This document shows positions 1 to 5,832 of a DNA stretch of 6,569 nt, piece after piece. Each line of letters starts with the position of its first letter. The stretch's first letter is position 1. The notes under the pieces were generated by a model. The model saw only the letters and a list, made by a program, of their open reading frames with translations. It did not search any database and was not told where the DNA came from. Origin of the DNA: Gemmatimonadaceae bacterium (GTDB lineage: Bacteria > Gemmatimonadota > Gemmatimonadetes > Gemmatimonadales > Gemmatimonadaceae); assembly GCA_025357975.1 (NCBI GenBank), contig JANYKY010000296.1, positions 1 through 6,569 of the forward strand, written 5' to 3'. A program made the position numbers and the translations under genes.

Positions 1-994
1 CTCCACCCCAGGCTGCACGCGCGGAAGAGAGCGAAGCAGCGGCCGCGTCCAGATCCCCGCGGTGCAACGCGAGCGCGGCCAGTCCAAGATGTGCCAGCGG
101 CTCAGGGCGAACGCCTCGCGCAATCACGACATCGAATGACATCCGCGCTTTCTCGATTTGACCGAGCCGCTCGTACGCGTAGGCCATATTGACGAAAACC
201 GCAGTCGCTCTCGGAGCCGAAACCGCTGCTCGCTGAAATGACGTAACCGCATCGTTCCAGCGACCCTCGCGGAGCGCGATGAGCCCCAGATAAAACGCGG
301 CCGATCCATCATTTGGACGCAGCTCAGTGATGCGGCGGAACTCGCGCGCGGAATCGCTGTACATTCGCGCCCTGTAGAACGCGATTCCAAGGTTGCGGTG
401 CTCGCCGATAACGCTCTCGGAGATCACCTGAGGCTCCTCTGACCGATTGCCGACAGGCACAATAAACGCGCCTGAGAGCAGCCCGAATAACGCTTTCCCG
501 ATATCGAATTCGCCCAGCTTCGACACTCGCATGAGCGCATTGACGTCGCGGAAACCATCGATGAGCGGGAGAAGAAGCTGCTGTTCGTCGGACAGGGCGA
601 TGCTGTTTTTCAGCAGCTGCTGACGATCAAGCGCAAATACGACCTCGAAGCTGGGAAGACGCTTCTCGATCAGCGACCACTCGTCAACGCGCCTCGCACC
701 TTCGAGCAGGAGAGCCTGTGGATCGACGGACACCAGGTCTGCGCCTTCGGGCGGCTGCACACCTGGCTCGAAACTGAACAGCCCGTGATTCCATTTGAAC
801 ATCGCGAACACTGCGTCGTCGGTGCCCATGCCCCTTCCAACCACCGCGGCGTGGCAGATTCTGCCGTTCTCAAAACAGATAGTGCCGGCAAGGCCCGACT
901 CGTTGAGGCTGAGTGTCCCGGTTTTGTTGCCCATGGCGAGCAGCTGCAGGACATCAGGGAGACTTGCTTCGCTCAGATTGCCACGAATTGCCAT
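1..994 (-). CDS. DUF4388 domain protein with C-terminal TPRs, C-terminus outside window
   Basis: The frame runs from the ATG at 994 off the left edge without a stop, giving 331 visible residues. Residues 1-78 form a compact DUF4388 domain: MAIRGNLSEASLPDVLQLLA, GTLSLNESG, GTICFENGRICHAAVVG and FKWNHGLFSFEPG. The motif EGARRVDEWS follows at 98-107, nearly identical to that in the gene at 3227. Residues about 132-178 (DEQQLLLPLIDG, then FDIGKALFGLLSGAFIVPV) look winged-helix-like. After a short linker come four TPR units at about 198-331, for example NLGIAFYRARMYSDSAREFR, YLGLIALREGRWNDAVTSF and NMAYAYERLGQIEKARMSF. It lacks the helical insertion found in the other DUF4388 protein. The start is 1 nt after the preceding TGA, with only a weak GAAGAG at 1005-1010. 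No signal peptide or membrane segment is visible. A cytoplasmic scaffold or adaptor is likely, and the length of the TPR array is unknown because of the window edge. Confidence 0.88.
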   Translation of the reverse strand, partial: MAIRGNLSEASLPDVLQLLAMGNKTGTLSLNESGLAGTICFENGRICHAAVVGRGMGTDDAVFAMFKWNHGLFSFEPGVQPPEGADLVSVDPQALLLEGARRVDEWSLIEKRLPSFEVVFALDRQQLLKNSIALSDEQQLLLPLIDGFRDVNALMRVSKLGEFDIGKALFGLLSGAFIVPVGNRSEEPQVISESVIGEHRNLGIAFYRARMYSDSAREFRRITELRPNDGSAAFYLGLIALREGRWNDAVTSFQRAAVSAPRATAVFVNMAYAYERLGQIEKARMSFDVVIARGVRPEPLAHLGLAALALHRGDLDAAAASLSSARAAWGG

Positions 995-995
995 A

Positions 996-1211
996 TCAGC
1001 GCAGCTCTTCGACGATTCGATCTGACGCGTCGGGCCACGCAAGAATCATTTTTTCCACATCCACAATCGCTGTGCGGTTACCGAGCGAGCCGGCGACTCC
1101 GAGACGTCCCACGCTGTTTTCCAGCGTCGGCGTAAGCTCGGCCAGGAACGACTCGAACTCACCATCATTCCATTCACCCTTTTGTGGACGTCCCGGCCTT
1201 TCGCTGCTCAT
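996..1211 (-). CDS. Small hypothetical protein (71 aa, or 92 aa from an upstream TTG)
   Basis: I do not recognise this protein. From the ATG at 1211 it is 71 residues: a polar start (MSSERPGRPQKGEWND), then FESFLAELTPTLENSVGRL, a Gly/Ala stretch, NRTAIVDVEKMILAW and an acidic end DRIVEELR. It looks soluble, with two probable amphipathic helices and no signal peptide or membrane segment. It is read in the same direction as its neighbours. Its TGA is 1 nt before the next gene's ATG, which supports it as a real operon member. The frame is open back to a TTG at 1274 that would add 21 residues (beginning LAPNFTSDAK), but no Shine-Dalgarno is seen there. The ATG at 1211 has AGGG at 1213-1216 and GGAG further upstream. 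It could be a small partner of the roadblock or DUF4388 proteins, but nothing in the sequence proves this. The chance that it is not translated is real but modest. Confidence 0.6.
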   Translation of the reverse strand: MSSERPGRPQKGEWNDGEFESFLAELTPTLENSVGRLGVAGSLGNRTAIVDVEKMILAWPDASDRIVEELR

Positions 1212-1304
1212 GCCCTGCGGTGCTCCGTCGTTGTGGTCAGCTTTGGCGTCCGACGTGAAATTCGGAGCGAGCAAACATACGTCAGGATGATGAGAGCTGC
1301 CTGA
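1212..1304. other. Largest gap between genes; no promoter recognised
   Basis: This stretch lies between the third roadblock gene and the ATG of the small gene, and shrinks to 30 bp if the TTG at 1274 is the true start. It holds the short inverted repeat at 1281-1305 but no convincing -35/-10 pair in the minus direction and no terminator. It is the only place in the window where the operon could plausibly contain an internal control point. Confidence 0.5.
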
Positions 1305-1305
1305 C
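1281..1305. repeat. Short inverted repeat just after the third roadblock gene
   Basis: GTCAGG at 1281-1286 and its perfect complement CCTGAC at 1300-1305 form 6-bp arms around a 13-nt loop. The outer arm begins at the last base of the roadblock stop codon. No T-run follows on the minus strand, so it is not a standard factor-independent terminator. It could be an mRNA hairpin between cistrons, or chance. Confidence 0.3.
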
Positions 1306-1775
1306 TAATTCAGCGGTCCAAACAATGCATCGAGGCTGCTGTTCAAATCGGATTCGAGGTCGCGCCCGGATGGATCGACCTCGGTCCTTTTTTCGGTGTC
1401 TCCGACAGCGTCTCTGAATTCCGCGAAATAAAGTCTCACGAGCCCGAGTGTGCTGTCTCGATCAAACGCCGCAAGCAGAAGGCATTCCTTGCCACCCGCT
1501 GCGCACGAGCCCATGAACACACCCTGCTTTCGACCGCCCTGGTGCAATCCAAGAAACGGCCGTCCTCCGAGCTGGCGTCCAAGTTCCTTGCCCGATGCAT
1601 TGATAGCGGCCGCGAGCGAGCACGCGGTCATCACTTCAACGGCACTGGCAAATCCGAACTGGCCGAGGACCTTGCCATCCGGATGAAGAACGATGGCGCG
1701 TTGCACGCGCGAATCCTGCACGAATCTGCGCAACGGTGCGTCCAGCCACGGCGCGCTCACAGCTCCTGCGATCAT
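1305..1775 (-). CDS. Roadblock/LC7-like protein with C-terminal tail, third of three
   Basis: This 156-residue protein is about 40 residues longer than its neighbours. Residues about 8-125 fit a diverged roadblock domain: helix PWLDAPLRRFVQDSRVQ, strands RAIVLHPDGKVLGQFGF, helix AVEVMTACSLAAAINASGKEL, then RPFLGLHQGGRKQGVFMGSC, the strand ECLLLAAFD and a closing helix LGLVRLYFAEFRDAV. After that comes a polar, charged linker (about 125-138) and a short acidic amphipathic end, DLESDLNSSLDALFGPLN (139-156), which could be a binding peptide. The domain call is by pattern and is less secure than for the gene at 2116. The ATG at 1775 overlaps the previous stop by 4 nt and has GGAG at 1781-1784, 5 nt upstream. 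The stop TAG is at 1305-1307. It may dimerise with the adjacent roadblock proteins, with the tail contacting a GTPase or scaffold, which is inference. Confidence 0.78.
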   Translation of the reverse strand: MIAGAVSAPWLDAPLRRFVQDSRVQRAIVLHPDGKVLGQFGFASAVEVMTACSLAAAINASGKELGRQLGGRPFLGLHQGGRKQGVFMGSCAAGGKECLLLAAFDRDSTLGLVRLYFAEFRDAVGDTEKRTEVDPSGRDLESDLNSSLDALFGPLN

Positions 1776-2116
1776 AACAACTCCGTTGCGCCCAGCATAT
1801 CCAGCCGCAATCTGCCAAGGTTGATTCCGTTTCCCGTCACCGCAACGATTGCGATGTCGCCTTTTGCTGCCGCGCAGAGATGGCCGAGCTCTGCTTCGAG
1901 TCTCACGAACGCCGCATCGCCGAGGCCAGCGTCTGTTGACGCCGCCTTTGTTCGGCGAAACAACGATGCAGCCAAAGCTGCGGCCGTATCCGAATCGCGT
2001 CCTTGACCAGCGTCGCCGGCGATCACCATTCCATCTTCCATTCCGACGAGCATTACGCCCATCACGCCCTGCTGACGCTGAAGCCTCGCGACGATGGTGT
2101 CGAATTCTTCTATCAT
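1772..2116 (-). CDS. Roadblock/LC7 domain protein, second of three
   Basis: The protein is 114 residues, close to the size of a minimal single roadblock domain. It begins with helix MIEEFDTIVARLQRQQGV, followed by VMGVMLVGMEDGMVIAGD (strands 1-2 with the typical turn DG), a helix TAAALAASLFRRTKAAS at about 44-60, a strand FVRLEAELGHLCAAAKGD and a final strand IAIVAVTGNGINLGRLRLDML. This is the most canonical roadblock sequence of the three. The start is decided by sequence: the ATG at 2116 overlaps the previous gene's TGA by 4 nt and is preceded by a very strong GGAGGGAGGT at 2120-2129. An in-frame ATG at 2134 would add six residues (MAEGGR), but those codons are the ribosome binding site itself, so it is rejected. 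It overlaps the next roadblock gene by another ATGA. It probably forms a homo- or heterodimer with its neighbours and modulates a small GTPase, which is inferred from the family. No GTPase is visible here. Confidence 0.88.
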   Translation of the reverse strand: MIEEFDTIVARLQRQQGVMGVMLVGMEDGMVIAGDAGQGRDSDTAAALAASLFRRTKAASTDAGLGDAAFVRLEAELGHLCAAAKGDIAIVAVTGNGINLGRLRLDMLGATELL

Positions 2117-2490
2117 GCGACCTCCCTCCGCCACGCCAGGGCGCGGCGTGACGCCATATCGAGAAGACGCCTTACAAATCCGTTTGGAACCGATGGAGCA
2201 GCTGCGACGAGCACCACGCCGCCGTCATCCGCGGGCGCGAGTGCAAGATTGGCGTACGTGCATTCGCACACTATGGCTCGCCACTCGCCAAGTGCGAGAT
2301 GTCGCATCGCGCGCGTTGCTTCCATACTTACTCCTGCAAGCGCGAACGCGATCTCGTCGCCCACATCCCGCCCAGAGCTGTCGAGATAAACTCCTGCGCG
2401 TACGTTGCCCTTGTGATCGAGCAGAAGGGCGGTCTGTTCTCCGTCACCAATTACTTCTTCGAATGCATAGAGCGCATGATCGTTCATCAT
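2113..2490 (-). CDS. Roadblock/LC7 domain protein, first of three
   Basis: This small cytoplasmic protein of 125 residues has the roadblock/LC7 layout of an opening helix, paired strands, a central helix and a second sheet half. The visible pattern is an opening helix up to about residue 16, then TALLLDHKGNVRAGVYLDSSG (residues 20-40, first strands), VGDEIAFALAGVSMEATRAM (43-62, long helix) and RAIVCECTYANLALAP (71-86), then VVLVAAAP and a C-terminal Arg-rich helix RRLLDMASRRALAWRR. Roadblock proteins dimerise and in bacteria often act as MglB-like GTPase-activating partners of Ras-like GTPases. I chose the ATG at 2490 because it forms a 4-nt ATGA overlap with the DUF4388 stop and has GAGGT at 2497-2501, 6 nt upstream. 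The next codon is also ATG (2487) and could be used. The frame is open further upstream to 2643, but that extension is out-of-frame DUF4388 sequence and is rejected. The family call is by pattern, and the GTPase partner is not in the window. Confidence 0.85.
   Translation of the reverse strand: MMNDHALYAFEEVIGDGEQTALLLDHKGNVRAGVYLDSSGRDVGDEIAFALAGVSMEATRAMRHLALGEWRAIVCECTYANLALAPADDGGVVLVAAAPSVPNGFVRRLLDMASRRALAWRREVA
2120..2129 (-). promoter_or_regulatory. Strong ribosome binding site for the second roadblock gene
   Basis: The minus strand reads GGAGGGAGGT, ending 3 nt before the ATG at 2116; its distal GGAGG is 8 nt from that start. It is the strongest Shine-Dalgarno sequence in the window. 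It lies within the end of the preceding roadblock gene and fixes the start at 2116 over the in-frame ATG at 2134, whose first codons would be this site. Confidence 0.8.
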
Positions 2491-3227
2491 GCCGCTACCT
2501 CGATCCCGGCGGTGCTGATCTCGATCAGGCCGGTGCTCAGCATTCCGTAGACTGTCCTGGCCACTTCGAACTCGCTCAACGTGAGCTCTACCGCGATATC
2601 GCGGAGCGAATGAAGTCCATCGATCAGTGCGAGCATTTCCCACTCAGCGGGCCGGAGATCTATGAACGACTCGGCGCCATCGCGCTGTTGCGCCAGTGCG
2701 GGGACCACATAGGGACCAGGAATTCTATCTGCCATGCGGGACCATTCGTCTATTCGGCGAGCGCCTTCCATCAACAGCGACTCGGTGCTCACCCTGACAG
2801 CCGCGTCGATTTTGACTTCCTCGTCGACACCATCGGAGAAGCTGAAAGTGCCTTCCTTCCACGAGAACAAATCGAAAACGACTCTTTCAATGCCCTGTCG
2901 CATGTATCGCTCGACATCCCGTCGCGTTATCGCACCGCTAGCGATCAAAATCTCACCAATGCGACGTGAGTCCCCTGCATCCTGCAGCGCACCCGCAGCA
3001 TCGAGCTCTTTTTCGCTGACCTTTCCCGCTTTCTTGAGGAGGGTCGTGAGCCTGTGAGGATTGTCCCGCATCGTCGCGTGTACAACGGCGCCGGCCTGGA
3101 AGTAGACCCTGCCTTCGTTGCCCCGAGCATCGGAGCGCACGGTGAGCCGCCCGCTCTTCCGCGCGAGGTCCAGGAGCTGGAATACGTCGTGAATGCCAAT
3201 GTCCTGAAGTGGTCCTTCAATCGCCAT
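2487..3227 (-). CDS. DUF4388 (PatA N-terminal-like) domain protein with helical insertion
   Basis: The protein is 246 residues. The N-terminus has the DUF4388 pattern: MAIEGPLQDIGIHDVFQLLD, then GRLTVR, then a strand-turn-strand GRVYFQAGAVVHA at about 39-51. The closing part, FSWKEGTFSFSDG, is at about 121-133. Between these lies a helical segment of about 46 residues (about 62-117) containing RRIGEILIASGAITRRDVE, which resembles the small helical MshEN-type domains of type II secretion and type IV pilus ATPases. A motif EGARRIDEWS at 154-163 is shared with the gene at 994. Residues about 186-238 (LRPAEWEMLALIDG, then FEVARTVYGMLSTGLIEI) look like a winged-helix module, which with DUF4388 recalls PatA-type regulators, though no receiver domain is present. 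The ATG at 3227 abuts the preceding TAG and has a good ribosome binding site at 3236-3240. The domain assignment is by recognition of sequence pattern, and the molecular role is unknown. It most likely acts as a cytoplasmic adaptor or regulator. Confidence 0.88.
   Translation of the reverse strand: MAIEGPLQDIGIHDVFQLLDLARKSGRLTVRSDARGNEGRVYFQAGAVVHATMRDNPHRLTTLLKKAGKVSEKELDAAGALQDAGDSRRIGEILIASGAITRRDVERYMRQGIERVVFDLFSWKEGTFSFSDGVDEEVKIDAAVRVSTESLLMEGARRIDEWSRMADRIPGPYVVPALAQQRDGAESFIDLRPAEWEMLALIDGLHSLRDIAVELTLSEFEVARTVYGMLSTGLIEISTAGIEVAA
2497..2501 (-). promoter_or_regulatory. Ribosome binding site for the first roadblock gene
   Basis: The minus strand reads GAGGT, 6 nt before the ATG at 2490 and inside the last codons of the DUF4388 gene. 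It supports a start at the ATG-ATG pair (2490 or 2487) rather than any of the upstream in-frame starts. Confidence 0.7.
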
Positions 3228-5171
3228 CTACCTGCCCTCCACTGCTGCCAGACCGCTGTATTTGCGAGCCACTGCGTGATTCGGGTTGAACTTGAGCACG
3301 CGCGCGAATGCTCTTCCTGCATCGCGTGACCTCTTGAGATCCAGGAGTGATTCTCCGAGGACGACGAGCGCGGCGAAGTGATACACATTTGCACGCAGCA
3401 AACCGACTACACGGCGCAACGCATCCGCGGGGCGGCCCATGGCGCGATAGACTCCCGCCAGCTCGAGGGCTGCAACATCGTCACCAGGCATAGCTCCGAG
3501 CACGGCGACGAATTCCTTTTCGGCGACCTCATACTCTCCTCGGGCCGCGAAACATTTTCCGAGCAGAACCATTCCTTCTTTTTCATCGGCGCCGCGAGCC
3601 ATTGCCCGGCGGATCTCGGCAAGCGCCCTGTCATTGAGCCCTTTCGACAGATAATCACTCGCAAGCGTGTAATCTGGAACCGCTGACTGAGTGATGCCGG
3701 CGTCCGCAGCAAGCGCCGAGCTCTCCGCTGAATCCATCTCGAGCGTCATGGTTTGCGGTCGCGACTGAGGATCCAGTAAAGCAGACTGTTCTGCACATTC
3801 TGCAGAAGCTTCGGCGTCGCCAAGCCCTGTGAAAGCGAGTCCAAGGTTTCGGTGGGCAGCGGCCAGGCGAGGATCTGTCTGAATCGCACGAACACATGCG
3901 TCGCGCGCCTCGGCGAACTGGCCGAACGCGAGGCACACCTGCCCTATTCCATTCCATGCGGCCGGACTCTCTGGATGTTCTTTCAAGACGCTTCGGTATG
4001 CGTCGAGCGAAAGCTGCAAGTGTCCTTGCCCGAACAAGGCGAGCGCCAGATTCAGGCGGGCGCTCATCAAGCCCTGGTCATCGCGAACGGCACGCCGAAA
4101 TCGGTTCGTCGCTTCTTTCGCTTCGCCCGCATCCCACAGAAGCGCACCAAGATTGTTGTTGGCGGGTCCGTACTTCGGATTTTCGCCAAGGCAGCGACGG
4201 AAACTTTCTTCCGCATCATTGGAACGGCCAAGCATGTAGAGCGCGATACCACGCTGATTCCATACCCGCGCGTGAGTATCGCCCAGGTTCACGCAGCGCT
4301 CGTATGCTTCCAGCGCCTGATGTGGCTGCCCGATCAGAAGATGAATTCCGCCGATAGCCTCCAACGCCGCGGAAGGATTCTCCCCGGCATCGAGCGCAGC
4401 GCGACATTCGCGAAGCGCTTCCTGGTGGTAACCCTTGAGACGCAGCGCAAGCGCGAGAGTCAAATGCGGACTTCCCGTGCGCGAGCTTTGAGCTGCACTC
4501 TCGCTCGCCGGAGTTCCCAGCGTGCGGTCAGCAGTTCTTCCACTCTCGAGGGACAGATTTGCTTCCGCCCGGGTCAAAGCCGGATTAAGAGTGACTGCAC
4601 GACGGTTCGCTTCCTTCGCTTCCTCAACGCGGCCGAGATCGCCAAGAATGAATCCGGCCAGATAGTGCGCATCCGGATTTACGGGATTCAGGTCGATAGA
4701 GCGCCGAAGAAAGCGGAGCGCCTCTTCTCCAAGACCGCGGTTATAAAAAATCTCCGCGAGGAAGAAATGGAGTACTGAGCTCTCAGAGTCATGCGCAAGC
4801 GCACGGCGGAATTTCGCCTCGGCGTGATCGAGATGTCCTGCTGCTTTCTCGGCGATACCACTTTCGACGAGCAGCCCGATGTCGTCTGGCGAGTCGGAAA
4901 CGCGACGGTTGAGCTCCGCGACGCGCCGCTGAAGCAATCCCGATTCGCCATATGCGATCTCGAGGTTCCGGCGCGCGACGCGCATGCGCTCGTCGAGCGC
5001 AAGTGCTCGGGAAAACGATGCAATTGCTTCGTCGAACATGCCACGGCGATGATAAAGAACGCCAAGGTTGTTCTGGGCACCGGGATCTGCCGGGTCGATC
5101 CGGCGCGCGAACGTAGCGAGGATTTCCTCGTCGCGCGCCGTCGTCAGCGGCCGTTCTGCGACGAGGCTCAT
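3228..5171 (-). CDS. Large TPR-repeat protein (647 aa)
   Basis: The protein is built almost entirely of tetratricopeptide repeats, a helical scaffold for protein-protein contacts. About 16 units of 34 residues can be laid out in three arrays: five at about residues 31-205, seven at about 235-470 and four at about 499-635. Typical unit signatures are NNLGVLYHRRGMFDEAIASF, WNQRGIALYMLGRSNDAEESF and NNLGALLWDAGEAKEA, most ending in a turn such as LNP. Two low-complexity linkers separate the arrays. One is rich in Ser, Ala, Thr and Arg (about 210-234), the other contains Met, Glu, Ser and Ala (about 471-498). No signal peptide, membrane segment or enzymatic domain is seen, so it is probably a cytoplasmic adaptor. 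The ATG directly follows the cheC TAG with no intervening base and no good Shine-Dalgarno sequence, suggesting coupled translation. Its own TAG directly abuts the DUF4388 gene. The position between cheC and the roadblock genes suggests a bridge between chemosensory proteins and the GTPase-control proteins, but this is inference. Confidence 0.92.
   Translation of the reverse strand: MSLVAERPLTTARDEEILATFARRIDPADPGAQNNLGVLYHRRGMFDEAIASFSRALALDERMRVARRNLEIAYGESGLLQRRVAELNRRVSDSPDDIGLLVESGIAEKAAGHLDHAEAKFRRALAHDSESSVLHFFLAEIFYNRGLGEEALRFLRRSIDLNPVNPDAHYLAGFILGDLGRVEEAKEANRRAVTLNPALTRAEANLSLESGRTADRTLGTPASESAAQSSRTGSPHLTLALALRLKGYHQEALRECRAALDAGENPSAALEAIGGIHLLIGQPHQALEAYERCVNLGDTHARVWNQRGIALYMLGRSNDAEESFRRCLGENPKYGPANNNLGALLWDAGEAKEATNRFRRAVRDDQGLMSARLNLALALFGQGHLQLSLDAYRSVLKEHPESPAAWNGIGQVCLAFGQFAEARDACVRAIQTDPRLAAAHRNLGLAFTGLGDAEASAECAEQSALLDPQSRPQTMTLEMDSAESSALAADAGITQSAVPDYTLASDYLSKGLNDRALAEIRRAMARGADEKEGMVLLGKCFAARGEYEVAEKEFVAVLGAMPGDDVAALELAGVYRAMGRPADALRRVVGLLRANVYHFAALVVLGESLLDLKRSRDAGRAFARVLKFNPNHAVARKYSGLAAVEGR
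3236..3240 (-). promoter_or_regulatory. Ribosome binding site for the DUF4388 gene
   Basis: The minus strand reads GGAGG, 8 nt before the ATG at 3227, embedded in the last codons (Val-Glu-Gly-Arg) of the TPR gene. With the abutting TAG-ATG, this gives both re-initiation and independent initiation as options. Confidence 0.7.
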
Positions 5172-5822
5172 CTAGGCAACGTTGACTGCACGGAAGATCG
5201 CGTCGAATGACTCAGCATCCGGCAGAAGAAGGAAGAAACCGCAAAAGCGCTCGCCAATTTCCTCGAATGAAAACTCGGTTTCGACGCAACAGGCTGCGGC
5301 TGCATTCGAAGCCTGCTTGCGGTGCTCTTCCATCACCTCACTCGTGGTCCCCACCGTCAGTCTCGGAGGGGACGGGAGCAACGTCATCGAGAGAAATTCG
5401 CTTAGGGCGGTCATATACGCGCCGCCCAGAATGTTGCCGGCTTCCTTCAGGGCAGATTCCTCGAGCATGTCGAGCACGCCGCCGGGACGCCGTTCCCGCC
5501 GAAGCATGAGATCCGCAAGGCGCCTTCCCGTGATGAGAGGCAGCGCAAGGAGCGTGTGGCCCCGCAGGGATCCATGCATATCCATCATGACGCTGACGAT
5601 CTGTGAATTGGCGTCGGCGATACCCGGAATGAGCTCTTCGAGCGGCGCAACGTTCACGGTCGGAACGTCGATCATGATCCGCGCGCCTGTCATCATCGAC
5701 AGTGCCGTTGCGGCATGCCCGGCCCCGATGTTGGCGACTTCCTTCAGGGCATCCATGCGCTCGGGGCTCAGCGTGTGGCGAATTGACGTCGAGACAATTA
5801 CCTGCGAATCGGTGCTCTGCAT
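5172..5822 (-). CDS. cheC: CheC-family CheY-P phosphatase
   Basis: CheC proteins dephosphorylate CheY-P and so end or adapt the CheA signal. The protein is 216 residues from the ATG at 5822, cytoplasmic, with no signal peptide. The family signature (D/S)-x3-E-x2-N-x22-P occurs twice with exact spacing. The first copy is D24, E28, N31, P54, in the context LKEVANIGAGHAA. The second is S123, E127, N130, P153, in the context LKEAGNILGGAY. Both predicted phosphatase sites therefore look intact, as in a full two-site CheC and unlike single-site CheX. I chose the ATG at 5822 because it lies 10 nt after the cheA stop, with a weak GAGA purine stretch upstream. An in-frame ATG at 5852 would add 10 residues (MRRESPSRDK), overlap cheA, and has no visible ribosome binding site. 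The stop TAG abuts the next gene's ATG, so the two are probably translationally coupled. The usual partner CheD is not in the window. Confidence 0.93.
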   Translation of the reverse strand: MQSTDSQVIVSTSIRHTLSPERMDALKEVANIGAGHAATALSMMTGARIMIDVPTVNVAPLEELIPGIADANSQIVSVMMDMHGSLRGHTLLALPLITGRRLADLMLRRERRPGGVLDMLEESALKEAGNILGGAYMTALSEFLSMTLLPSPPRLTVGTTSEVMEEHRKQASNAAAACCVETEFSFEEIGERFCGFFLLLPDAESFDAIFRAVNVA

Positions 5823-5832
5823 TTTATCTCGG

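Noticed and set aside
124..954. Two minus-strand open frames of 88 and 94 codons within 124-390 and 670-954
   Set aside because: They are shifted frames inside the DUF4388-TPR gene, which has an uninterrupted frame with recognisable domains from 994 to position 1.
1281..1305. The inverted repeat as a factor-independent terminator
   Set aside because: The arms are only 6 bp, the loop is 13 nt and no T-run follows on the minus strand.
2491..2643. An N-terminal extension of the first roadblock protein from an upstream start at 2643
   Set aside because: The added 51 residues are an Arg-rich out-of-frame reading of the DUF4388 gene. The ATG at 2490 has an ATGA overlap and a proper ribosome binding site.
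2094..2969. 291-codon open frame on the plus strand
   Set aside because: It spans parts of two minus-strand genes (DUF4388 and a roadblock gene) and gives an Arg/His-rich translation, typical of an antisense shadow in high-GC DNA.
3852..4778. 308-codon open frame on the plus strand
   Set aside because: It is antisense to the TPR gene. The translation is low-complexity and Arg-rich with no domain, while the minus strand gives clean TPR repeats over the same bases.
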